64,000 nt of DNA, taken from assembly GCA_025454525.1 (NCBI GenBank), contig JALOOG010000008.1:1-64000 (forward strand), read 5' to 3'. A program made the position numbers and the translations under genes. Origin of the DNA: Anaerolineae bacterium (GTDB taxonomy: Bacteria > Chloroflexota > Anaerolineae > Aggregatilineales > Phototrophicaceae). The notes under the pieces are model-generated. The model was not told the DNA's origin. It did not search any database and was given only the letters and a program-made list of their open reading frames with translations. Numbering within the stretch: position 1 is the first letter of the stretch; every line of letters begins with the position of its first letter. Positions 53,764 to 62,362 of the stretch are shown in pieces.

Positions 53764-54522
53764 TTACAGCAATATCTGACGCGCCGCCTCTTTAAATGCA
53801 GCCAACATTTGCCGATAGGGCCCCGCTCCATAGCTAATGCGTGCCACACCCATATCGGCGAGTTGCTGATGAGTCGGCATATCAGCAAGCATTAAAATAT
53901 TTACGGGTAGCGGTGATTCCTGACACACTTTTCTGATGTTGGCTAAATCACGCAAGCCGGGAACAAATAGACCACTTGCTCCTGCCGCTGCATAGACCAA
54001 ACCGCGTTCAATCACTTCCGTCACTTTTGCTTCAGTGACCGGCGCATTTAAATCCAAGAGAATGACATCCGTCCGCGCATTGATAAACAAGGGGATGTTA
54101 GCTGCTTGCCGAATGGCGATGATCCGTGCGGCCTGTTCTTCCACGGGATAGAGTTGATTTTCGCCTATAATTTGGTCTTCAAAATTGATACCGACCGCCC
54201 CTGTTGCGATCACCTGTTCAATGTTTTTTTGGAGTGGGTCAAGCGATCGGGCATATCCACCTTCAAAATCAAGCGTAACTGGCAGATCCACCTGATCAAT
54301 AATTTCTTTCAAATTGTTTAGAACGGTTTCCAAGGGTATTTTTTCACCATCGCTGTACCCATGTGCGTTAGCCACTGACCAACTACCTGTAGCGATAGCT
54401 TTTGCACCGACTTCTTGGAGCGCTTTAGCCGTACCTGCATCCCAGATGTTATACAGAATCAGCGGATTCCCTTTGACATGCAGAGCCGTAAACAGGTGAG
54501 CGCGTTCGATTTGTAAGCTCAT
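53764..54522 (-). CDS. Isocitrate lyase/PEP mutase superfamily lyase
   Basis: 252 residues. PLILYNIWDAGTAKALQE near the start, GSWSVANAHGYSDGE, DFEGGYA, GINFEDQ and NARTDVILL are the PEP-mutase/ICL-family barrel signatures (Mg and carboxylate binding). The active Cys loop typical of isocitrate lyase (KKCGH) is absent, so it is a carboxyvinyl-carboxyphosphonate mutase-like C-C or C-P lyase. Substrate unknown. GGGGGG precedes the ATG. Confidence 0.85.
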   Translation of the reverse strand: MSLQIERAHLFTALHVKGNPLILYNIWDAGTAKALQEVGAKAIATGSWSVANAHGYSDGEKIPLETVLNNLKEIIDQVDLPVTLDFEGGYARSLDPLQKNIEQVIATGAVGINFEDQIIGENQLYPVEEQAARIIAIRQAANIPLFINARTDVILLDLNAPVTEAKVTEVIERGLVYAAAGASGLFVPGLRDLANIRKVCQESPLPVNILMLADMPTHQQLADMGVARISYGAGPYRQMLAAFKEAARQILL

Positions 54523-54560
54523 TTCCCCCCCTTTTATTTCTACTATAGTCTAGTAATACT

Positions 54561-54912
54561 CTATCAATGGAGACACATGATTCTATCCCACGCAAACCAA
54601 TTCCCTGCCCCATACATGCGGCAGGGCTAGGGATGGGGTGATTATTTAAGTCCACCAAGGGTTAAAAACATACTTTAACAGCTCACAACAGTTCTTTTTC
54701 TATGTTCTTCCTCAGTAACCTCAGAAAAATACCCCACCAATAGAGACGCACCTCCCCGTCCCACGCAAACCAATTCCCTGCCCTATGTATGGGGAAGGGC
54801 TAGGGATGGGGTTGTCATTTAAGTCCACCAAGGGTTAAAAACATACTTTAACAGCTCACAACAGTTCTTTTTCTATGTTCTTCCTCCGCGCTCTCTACAG
54901 ACACTTTCCTGT
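54561..54912. repeat. Dispersed intergenic repeat, copy B, with 173-bp tandem duplication
   Basis: Between the lyase and DUF3095 genes. Two near-identical 127-bp blocks, 54587-54713 and 54760-54886, are offset by exactly 173 bp and both begin CCCACGCAAACCAATTCCCT. Between them is the CTCAGAAAAATACCCCACCA end also seen in copy A, and after them ACACTTTCCTGTACC. The G-rich centres differ slightly (CATACATGCGGCAGGG versus TATGTATGGGGAAGGG). Confidence 0.8.
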
Positions 54913-54964
54913 ACCCATCTCTACATCCTCTGTGGTTCAAAGCGTTTATCTGTGTCAAAAACCG

Positions 54965-56149
54965 TTAAGGGTATTCAGATCGCGCTTTCAATTGCGCTTT
55001 GAGTTCTTTGGCCGCGAGGGCATAACCGCCTTTAGCACTATCGATCAGGTGGACTTGGCGGCCAAAATGATCGAATACAATGCAGGTGATCAGGGTGTGG
55101 CCAGCGCTATGAATGCCATAAACCAAGCGGCCGGCGCGGTATTGCTGTTCGAGATAACCCCGCAACTTTTCACGTTGCGCGGGAGTTCCGGCAATGGTCA
55201 TCCGTAACGTGTCATCAAATTTTTCATGATCAGTTGCATCGATCAATATTTGTGGGTATTGACCCCAACCCTGTAAATTAAAGCGCATGGCCAACCGCGC
55301 CAAAAACGTCCACCACCCCAGCTTTAACAACATGCGTAAGCTGGTATCACGGTAACGGAGGGCCGCTTCGGTACGAAATTTCAGAGGATTCCACGCTAAA
55401 CGGAGGTTTTTAAGGACAAGCGGATGACGCTTTTGTTGTTCACCGTAGATCTGTTCAATGGTAGCCAATACATCCTGATAAACCGTGGCTGTATCTGCAC
55501 CGACCGCCATCACCAATAAACTGATCACCTCTCCATGCGGACTAGGGATCTCTTGCCAACGGCACTCAAATCCGTCAAAGTTTGCCTCATACTGTTGATC
55601 GGGTTTCGGAGTCAACCGATAGGCTTGACCTCGTTCCGTATCTTTTAACAGCCGATCGGCATGAGCGAGTCCACCGCCCATAAAGATCGCTTGATGAAAG
55701 TTATCCGACATTTTGAGGCGACCGATCTGGATCGCGTAACCATCTCTCAACACATCTTTGACCGGAATCAGCCCTATTCGCATCTCTAATTGAAAAATCT
55801 CACGGGCGAGTTGTTGTGTGGCTAACAGGGAGGCGGCCGCGTCAAATGTAATTTGTGGTGGGATTAAGATCGTTGCACCGTCACCCCCGAATACAAACGG
55901 AAGATCATGATTCGGGACACGATTTAATAGCGCCGTCACCGAAGCTGCCGCCACCGAATTGACATCACGATATTTGCCATTTTGGATCGCTTGAGTGGAA
56001 TTGATCACATCACTGATCACAATGTACCAATCTTCCGGCACATCGCGGTAATGACGCGGGTCGGTGATCTCACGAATACTCTCGATCGCCGGAAGTGACT
56101 CATAGAAGTGGGTTACAGGTGATTGAGAGTCCATAGATACCAGTACCAT
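54965..56149 (-). CDS. DUF3095 family protein (nucleotidyl-cyclase-like core)
   Basis: 394 residues. The N-terminal half has ISDVINSTQAI (Asp47) and FVFGGDGATILIPP (Asp90), which look like the two metal-binding Asp positions of class III nucleotidyl cyclases, as known for DUF3095 in general outline only. A second half with VHLIDSAKGGYALAAKEL follows. Start uncertain: the ATG at 56149 has no good ribosome site and one at 56134 is an alternative. Function is unproven; cyclase likeness is my inference. Confidence 0.75.
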   Translation of the reverse strand: MVLVSMDSQSPVTHFYESLPAIESIREITDPRHYRDVPEDWYIVISDVINSTQAIQNGKYRDVNSVAAASVTALLNRVPNHDLPFVFGGDGATILIPPQITFDAAASLLATQQLAREIFQLEMRIGLIPVKDVLRDGYAIQIGRLKMSDNFHQAIFMGGGLAHADRLLKDTERGQAYRLTPKPDQQYEANFDGFECRWQEIPSPHGEVISLLVMAVGADTATVYQDVLATIEQIYGEQQKRHPLVLKNLRLAWNPLKFRTEAALRYRDTSLRMLLKLGWWTFLARLAMRFNLQGWGQYPQILIDATDHEKFDDTLRMTIAGTPAQREKLRGYLEQQYRAGRLVYGIHSAGHTLITCIVFDHFGRQVHLIDSAKGGYALAAKELKAQLKARSEYP

Positions 56150-56304
56150 TGATGATCAGCCAAGAAGTGCAATTTCATTATAGTACAGATCGACCTCTAT
56201 CAAGTGATTACGTCATGATCATCTCGTTAACCGAACCTCATCTTGAACTCATTTAGCCTTGTTACGATCACAACAGTTTTGACCACTATTGACGATTTAT
56301 CACA

Positions 56305-57870
56305 ATGAAACGACTCGCAGAAGTTATTGTTATCGGTTCAGGGGTAGGTGGGTTAACCACCGCCGCATTATTGGCACAAATTGGCTACCGGGTGACGGTT
56401 ATGGAAGCCCAAACTTACCCCGGTGGGAGCGCCAGCACCTACAGTCATCAAGGGTTTCGATTCGATTCGGGTGCAACCGTAGTCGGTGGATTTCAGGAAA
56501 ACGGGCCGCATCATCTCGTCGGTCAACAGTTGGGGATCGATTGGAAGATCCACCAGCATGAGCCGGCCTGGGTGGTACATTTACCGGATCGTCAAGTCGA
56601 GTTGACTCGCGATAACGTTGATCTGATCGCCGATTTTCCCGGAACAGAAAAATTTTGGCTGGAACAACAGCAGGTCGCAGATCTAGCGTGGAAGATGTCC
56701 GCGCAAGGTTTGCCATGGCCTCCGCGTAGCCCCGCGGAATTAGCGCAATTGGCCAAAGTGGCGATCCAAAATTTCCCGAAAGATCTCCGGTTGATCCCAT
56801 TTGCCTTTGGCAGCGTCTACGATTGGATTCGGGGGCATGGCTTACAAGACAACACCATGTTTCAGCGCTTTATCGACGGGCAATTGTTGATCTCCGCGCA
56901 AACCACTGCCCCGAACGTCAATGCGTTGTATGGCGCAACCGCGCTTGATCTAGCGCGTCAAGGGGTATATCACGTTGAAGGCGGAGTCGGTGGGATCGCC
57001 GAAACGTTGGTAGAGAAGCTAGAGTCCCTAGGGGGGAGGATCTTATACCGTCAACGGGTGACTCGGATCGCGGTAGAAGGGCGGCGCGTGGTAGGGGTTT
57101 ACACCAAAAAGGGACGGCACGCCAAACAAGAGGTATTTCATCCGGCGGATTTTGTGATCGCCAATACCACCCCTTGGAACGTGCATCAGATGTTAGCCGA
57201 ACACACCAGCCCACGTTTAAAACGCGAGGTTGAACGGCGTAAATATGGGTGGGGTGCGTTTGTCCTGCATTTAGGGGTCAATAGTTCGGCGCTTCCCGAA
57301 AATTTTCCCGATCATCATCAAGTCTTGCCCGGGCCACAAACCGAACTAGGCGAAGGTCGGAGCATTTTTGTCTCGTTTTCGCCCGCATGGGATCAAACGC
57401 GCGCACCAGAAGGTCAACGTGCCGTCACGATCACCACCCACACCGAGATTACGCAATGGTGGGATCTCTTGGAGCGAGATCGCGATGCGTATTACGCGAA
57501 AAAAGAAGATTACACCCGGCGCTTATTGGGCCTGATGAACGGGATCATCCCGAATTTTAGCGATCACATCACCCTACAATTACCAGGGTCGCCCGTGACT
57601 TATCAATTTTACACCGATCGGCATTTAGGCATGGTCGGAGGCTTTCCCCAAAGCTCACTGTTTTTAATGCGTTCACCGCGCACGGGGATTCGCAATTTAC
57701 GCTTAGTGGGGGATTCGATCTTTCCCGGACAATCTACGGCCGGTGTGACAATCGGCGCGATGCGTGTAGCTGAAGATGTTCGACGCTCATTGCCGTTGCA
57801 ACGCCGCGATGCGCTTTATAGTGGACGATCCTTGAATGCCGATCCCGATGAAATGGTGACTCAGAGCTAA
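56305..57870 (+). CDS. Phytoene-desaturase/carotenoid-isomerase-like FAD oxidoreductase
   Basis: 521 residues. FAD site GSGVGGLTTAALLAQIGYRVTVME at the N-terminus written in parts (GSGVGGLTTAALL, then VTVMEAQTYPGGSAST), and the C-terminal FAD/helix motif VGDSIFPGQSTAGVTIGAM, place it in the CrtI/CrtISO/retinol-saturase group. It acts on carotenoids or similar isoprenoids. The photolyase gene follows one base later, so they are one operon. Confidence 0.88.
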   Translation: MKRLAEVIVIGSGVGGLTTAALLAQIGYRVTVMEAQTYPGGSASTYSHQGFRFDSGATVVGGFQENGPHHLVGQQLGIDWKIHQHEPAWVVHLPDRQVELTRDNVDLIADFPGTEKFWLEQQQVADLAWKMSAQGLPWPPRSPAELAQLAKVAIQNFPKDLRLIPFAFGSVYDWIRGHGLQDNTMFQRFIDGQLLISAQTTAPNVNALYGATALDLARQGVYHVEGGVGGIAETLVEKLESLGGRILYRQRVTRIAVEGRRVVGVYTKKGRHAKQEVFHPADFVIANTTPWNVHQMLAEHTSPRLKREVERRKYGWGAFVLHLGVNSSALPENFPDHHQVLPGPQTELGEGRSIFVSFSPAWDQTRAPEGQRAVTITTHTEITQWWDLLERDRDAYYAKKEDYTRRLLGLMNGIIPNFSDHITLQLPGSPVTYQFYTDRHLGMVGGFPQSSLFLMRSPRTGIRNLRLVGDSIFPGQSTAGVTIGAMRVAEDVRRSLPLQRRDALYSGRSLNADPDEMVTQS

Positions 57871-57871
57871 A

Positions 57872-59305
57872 ATGACAAATCCGGTTATTTGTTGGTTAAG
57901 ACGCGATCTCCGCTTACACGATCATACCGCGCTCTCCTATGCTTTGACTTCTGGGCAACCGGTGATCGTGACCTTTATCTTTGATCCGGCGATCCTCAAA
58001 AGCCCGCGCATCGCTCCCGCACGGGTAAAATGGATGTTACAGGCCCTTCACGCCCTTGATCAAAGTTTGCGTGAACACGGATCGCGTTTAGTGATCCGAG
58101 AAGGTGATCCGACCGAGTCGTTACTCCGATTATGCTCAGAAAGCGGCGCGACTCGTGTGTTCTTTAATTGCGATTACACCCCTTTTTCTCGGAAACGGGA
58201 TGCACGAGTCACCGAACGATTACAAGCAAATGGGATCACTGTAGAGTCGTGTCATGATCGGGTGTTAGTGCCTCCGGATCAAATTGAGAATAACACCGGA
58301 AAACCCTATACCGTGTATAGCCCCTATAAGAAAAAGTGGCGTGAGACGCAAAAGGCCACCCAAACCTTAGTCTATGATCTTTCGGGCGTATATCGTAGCG
58401 ATCAATTTTCGATCGCCACTCCAGACATCCCCAGCTTAGAAGCGTTAGGTTTTTCAGATCCCCAAGTCCCGCTCCCGATCGCAAGTGAGACGGCCGCCTT
58501 AGATCGCTTACACACCTTTATGCAGGCGAAAATCTATCGCTATCATGTGGATCGCAACCTGATCGCAAATCCAGATGATGAGCAGGTCGGCGTGTCGTTC
58601 ATGTCACCGTATATCCGATTTGGGTTGGTATCTTTGCGACAAATTCGCGCCGCGGCCGCAGAGGCGTATCAGGCCACGCATGATGAGAAACAACGCGACT
58701 CGGTTACACACTACATGGATGAGATCGTCTGGCACGAATTTTACAACTACGTGTTATGGCATTTTCCCCACGTCTATCGCACAGATTTTAACCCCAAGTT
58801 TGAAAAAGTCCCGTTTCGCTACGTAGAATCGGAAGTGGCCGCATGGAAGGCCGGCCTAACGGGTTATCCGATCGTGGATGCGTCGATGCGCCAGATGCAA
58901 GCGTTAGGGTGGATGCACAATCGCGCCCGGATGATCGTAGCCAGTTTTTTAACCAAAGACTTGTTATGCTATTGGTCGTATGGTGAATTACACTTCATGC
59001 AACACTTGTTAGACGGCGATATCGCGCAAAACAATGGTGGTTGGCAATGGGCCGCCGGAACAGGGACGGATGCCGCACCCTATTTTCGGATCTTTAACCC
59101 TATCACACAATCCGAAAAATTTGATCCCGATGGGCGCTTTATCCGTTATTGGATTCCTGAATTGCGCGATGTGCCGAACGAGGCGATTCATGCCCCTTGG
59201 AAATTAACCACTCCGCCGAAAGCTTATCCCGCGCCGATCGTAGATCATCAAATGGCGCGCAATCGGGCCTTAACCGCCTTTGGAGAGATGAAAGGACTTT
59301 TTTGA
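57872..59305 (+). CDS. phr: Deoxyribodipyrimidine photolyase (class I)
   Basis: 477 residues. N-terminal alpha-beta antenna domain (WLRRDLRLHDHTALSYAL) and the FAD helical domain (LGWMHNRARMIVASFLTKDL, GDIAQNNGGWQWAAGTGTDA, YFRIFNPITQSEKFDPDG) are complete. It repairs UV-induced pyrimidine dimers with light. One-base gap after the carotenoid oxidoreductase and one-base gap before the hydrolase suggest translational coupling. Confidence 0.95.
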   Translation: MTNPVICWLRRDLRLHDHTALSYALTSGQPVIVTFIFDPAILKSPRIAPARVKWMLQALHALDQSLREHGSRLVIREGDPTESLLRLCSESGATRVFFNCDYTPFSRKRDARVTERLQANGITVESCHDRVLVPPDQIENNTGKPYTVYSPYKKKWRETQKATQTLVYDLSGVYRSDQFSIATPDIPSLEALGFSDPQVPLPIASETAALDRLHTFMQAKIYRYHVDRNLIANPDDEQVGVSFMSPYIRFGLVSLRQIRAAAAEAYQATHDEKQRDSVTHYMDEIVWHEFYNYVLWHFPHVYRTDFNPKFEKVPFRYVESEVAAWKAGLTGYPIVDASMRQMQALGWMHNRARMIVASFLTKDLLCYWSYGELHFMQHLLDGDIAQNNGGWQWAAGTGTDAAPYFRIFNPITQSEKFDPDGRFIRYWIPELRDVPNEAIHAPWKLTTPPKAYPAPIVDHQMARNRALTAFGEMKGLF

Positions 59306-59306
59306 G

Positions 59307-60311
59307 ATGAAGATCAAGTTAAAGTATGGACTTCCGGTGTTGGTAATCTTGTTATTGAGTGTGACACTGTTAATCGCACAAAATCGTGCGACCTTTCCCG
59401 CCGAAGAATTAGCCGATCCCGATGGCCAATTTATCGAAGTAAATGGACTATCGATCTACTACCTTGAACGCGGTGAGGTGGATGATCCGGCGATCCTGTT
59501 ATTACATGGATTCGGCGGATCAACCTTCACTTGGCGCGATAATATGGACGCTTTGGCCGAAGCCGGTTATCGCGTGATCGCATTTGATCGTCCCCCTTAT
59601 GGACTCTCCGATAAAAGCACCGAAATTGATTACACCAATGCGACTTATGTAGACCTTACCGCCGGGGTCATGGATGCGTTAGCGATCGAAAGCGCGGTAT
59701 TGATCGGACACAGCGCGGGCGGTGGGGTGATCGGACAATTTGCGGCAGCCTATCCCGAACGGGTAGACGGCTTGGTATTTGTGGCCGGTGCAGTGGCGAT
59801 CGAAGGTGAAAATTGGATGGATGAGCCGGAGTCTGAACAGCAAGGATCAGAGCAAAGCTCACCGATGGGCGGGTTAGCCGATCTTGCCAGTGGCCTAGAT
59901 CCCGACTCCCCGTTAGCGCGGGCCGCGGTGCGAACCTTGATCACGCCAGAACGATTCACCGACATCCTACAGAGCGCCTATTATAATCCCGAAATTGTCA
60001 CCCCAGAGGTTGCTGCCGGGTATCAACGGCCATTGCAAATGATCGGGTGGGAAGGGGCCTTTTTGAAACTATTCACCGCACCGCGCTTACCTGAACCGCT
60101 CTCATTAGAGACATTAGCATGGGAGATCCCGACTTTGTTGATCTGGGGCCGTGAGGATACATGGGTGCCAGTGCGGGCCGGTGAACGCCTAAGCGAGGTG
60201 ATCCCAGACGCACAATTGATGATCTACGATCAAACTGGACACATGCCCATGGAAGAACAAATCGAACAATTTAACGCGGATGTAATCGCGTGGTTAGCGC
60301 AGCTTCCTTGA
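59307..60311 (+). CDS. Membrane-anchored alpha/beta hydrolase
   Basis: 334 residues. N-terminal hydrophobic signal anchor (about 8-25), then alpha/beta hydrolase fold: LLLHGFGGS, nucleophile elbow GHSAGGG, an acid Asp in WGREDTWVPV and His in QTGHMPME. All three catalytic residues are present. Substrate unknown (haloalkane, ester or epoxide). Last gene of the carotenoid-photolyase operon, ended by a strong hairpin. Confidence 0.88.
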   Translation: MKIKLKYGLPVLVILLLSVTLLIAQNRATFPAEELADPDGQFIEVNGLSIYYLERGEVDDPAILLLHGFGGSTFTWRDNMDALAEAGYRVIAFDRPPYGLSDKSTEIDYTNATYVDLTAGVMDALAIESAVLIGHSAGGGVIGQFAAAYPERVDGLVFVAGAVAIEGENWMDEPESEQQGSEQSSPMGGLADLASGLDPDSPLARAAVRTLITPERFTDILQSAYYNPEIVTPEVAAGYQRPLQMIGWEGAFLKLFTAPRLPEPLSLETLAWEIPTLLIWGREDTWVPVRAGERLSEVIPDAQLMIYDQTGHMPMEEQIEQFNADVIAWLAQLP

Positions 60312-60320
60312 GATAAGACT

Positions 60321-60362
60321 TAGACGGGTGAACGTTTAGATGAATTTACGTTCACCCGTCTA
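60321..60362. terminator. Strong bidirectional terminator
   Basis: TAGACGGGTGAACGT / ACGTTCACCCGTCTA, 15-bp perfect stem with a 12-nt loop, between the hydrolase and the convergent phosphoesterase gene. Confidence 0.85.
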
Positions 60363-60368
60363 GACATT

Positions 60369-61172
60369 TTAAGTCAATTCTAACACGGGATGCTGAATTT
60401 TCGGTTCACTATAGACCGCATGACCCGCGATCACCCGCAAATTCGGCAAGATCATCAGATCACAAGGCGAATGCGTGTGACCACATAACACCGTGATCCG
60501 ACGATCGGGATACCGTTCGGCCATAGCGCATAAAACTTCACCAGGCGCTCGGCTGGCAAAATGCGGCAGCGCATCCTCATCCGAGATTTGATCGCCATGC
60601 ACACAGGCTTCACGAAATGGCGGCACATGCGTCACGACGATCACATGAGGATATTGATCCAATGCGGTCGGCAGGTGGGCTTGAAAATGTGCCGCGCATT
60701 CATCACCTAAAGCGTGTAACTTCTCTAAGCGTTCTTCTGGAAAGATGTAACTCAATTCTTCGATCAAAAAGTAATCATTGAGCATCATCGTTGAGTTTTC
60801 AAAATCACCAAAGCGCCCATCCGCCCAACCGTCATGACCGATCAACGCCGTATTAGGCGCAATTTCGATCACCTCGCTTTTAGTGAGCCATGTCAGATTA
60901 GAAAGCGGCATGATCCAAGCGGGGATCGTGGCACGGATCGCCTCAATTGAAGCGTTATAATAATCATGGTTGCCACACACAAAGTAGACGGGCTTTTGAA
61001 TGTGATGATGAAACAAGGTGAGCGTGTGTTCTAAATGCGTGGAGTCAGTGAGATCACCAGAGATCACCACCGCATCGGCGGGATGAGCGTTCACTTGCTC
61101 CAGAAAGGCGATGATCTGCGATTCAGTCAGAAAGTTCAGATGAAGGTCGGTAAGCCAAGCAAGTTGTAACAC
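60369..61172 (-). CDS. Calcineurin-like metallophosphoesterase
   Basis: 267 residues, GTG start with TAGGAG upstream. The five motif blocks are present: DLH (TDLHL), GDL (SGDLTDS), GNHD, VTHVPP and GHTHSP, so the two-metal site is complete. Substrate not evident. Starts 8 bases after the fabH stop codon, so it is the third gene of the fab operon. Confidence 0.9.
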   Translation of the reverse strand: MLQLAWLTDLHLNFLTESQIIAFLEQVNAHPADAVVISGDLTDSTHLEHTLTLFHHHIQKPVYFVCGNHDYYNASIEAIRATIPAWIMPLSNLTWLTKSEVIEIAPNTALIGHDGWADGRFGDFENSTMMLNDYFLIEELSYIFPEERLEKLHALGDECAAHFQAHLPTALDQYPHVIVVTHVPPFREACVHGDQISDEDALPHFASRAPGEVLCAMAERYPDRRITVLCGHTHSPCDLMILPNLRVIAGHAVYSEPKIQHPVLELT

Positions 61173-61180
61173 TGGGACTC

Positions 61181-62362
61181 CTAAATATCGTTGATACGTT
61201 GTTCAATCCGTTTTCGCAAGCGTAACATACGCCCGTGTTTTGGACGAATCCGATTAAACAGATCGGTATAACGCCGGATAAAGCGGCGCAAGCGGGCGCG
61301 CCATGCCGCTAACGCATAGGTGAATTGGCGACGCTGTGGCCCAAAACGATTTTCCCCTAACGGCCCGCTCCACTGCACGATGATCGATGCCCAAGTAAGT
61401 CCGCCCCCAAAACCGACCAAGGCGATATAATCGTTTTCGGTGACGCGCCCTTGTTGGATCGCCTCCACCAACGCGATCGGGATCGATGCCGCGGAGGTAT
61501 TGCCGTAATGCTCTAGATTGGTCATGAACAACTGGCGATCAAGGTCAAGTTGACGGGCAGCCGCTTGAATAATACGTTCATTGGCTTGATGCGGCACGAT
61601 CAACTTAAGATCGCGCAATGTGATTCCGGCTTTGATCGCGGCCTGCTCTAAACTTTCACCGATCACACGAGTCGCAAATTTAAATACTTCACCGCCGGCC
61701 ATGTGCATTTTGAAGGGTTTACGCCCTTGTAAAGCCAACGCACTGATCTGAATATCCAGACTACCCACCGACGGAATCCCCAACAGATCATGCCCTGATC
61801 CATCAGAGCGCAACACCGAGGACAAAACCCCACCGATCGTATCTCGCGCTTGTAACACCACCGCGCCAGCACCATCCCCGAATAAGATACAAGTGCCGCG
61901 ATCTTGCCAATCCATCACGCGGCTCATCGTCTCAGATCCAATCACAATCGCAGTTTTAATGCTCCCAGAACGGATCGCTTGTGCCGCCATATCTAACGCA
62001 TACACAAAGCCCGAACAGGCCGCACTTAGGTCGAATGCACCCGCGCTACCCGCCCCTAACCAATCTTGGATCAAGCTGGCCGTGCTAGGAAAAATGCTTT
62101 CTGGAGTGGAGGTTGCGACGATAATCAAGTCCAATTCGATCGGCAAAATATCGGCAACATCAAGCGCTTGTTGGGCGGCCTTGAGGCCTAAGGTCGCCGT
62201 AGACTCGCGATCATTAGCGATACGACGAGTCTTGATCCCCGTGCGTGCCATGATCCATTCATCGCTGGTTTCCACGATTGCCGCGAGGTCTTCGTTGGTC
62301 ATCACCGTTTCCGGTAATGCGATCCCCCATCCGACAATATGGGCGTAGTTAGTGGCTGCCAT
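61181..62362 (-). CDS. fabH: 3-oxoacyl-ACP synthase III with a C-terminal basic extension
   Basis: 393 residues; ordinary FabH is about 320. Catalytic Cys116 (AACSGF), His in VPHQANERI and Asn in YGNTSAAS are intact, so it should start fatty acid synthesis by condensing acetyl-CoA with malonyl-ACP. The last ~60 residues after IIVQWSGPLG are an extra Arg-rich helical tail. The start overlaps the fabF end by 14 bp. Confidence 0.93.
   Translation of the reverse strand: MAATNYAHIVGWGIALPETVMTNEDLAAIVETSDEWIMARTGIKTRRIANDRESTATLGLKAAQQALDVADILPIELDLIIVATSTPESIFPSTASLIQDWLGAGSAGAFDLSAACSGFVYALDMAAQAIRSGSIKTAIVIGSETMSRVMDWQDRGTCILFGDGAGAVVLQARDTIGGVLSSVLRSDGSGHDLLGIPSVGSLDIQISALALQGRKPFKMHMAGGEVFKFATRVIGESLEQAAIKAGITLRDLKLIVPHQANERIIQAAARQLDLDRQLFMTNLEHYGNTSAASIPIALVEAIQQGRVTENDYIALVGFGGGLTWASIIVQWSGPLGENRFGPQRRQFTYALAAWRARLRRFIRRYTDLFNRIRPKHGRMLRLRKRIEQRINDI

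Noticed and set aside
54561-54912. CRISPR array
   Set aside because: Only two 127-bp copies at a 173-bp offset and no short regularly spaced repeats.
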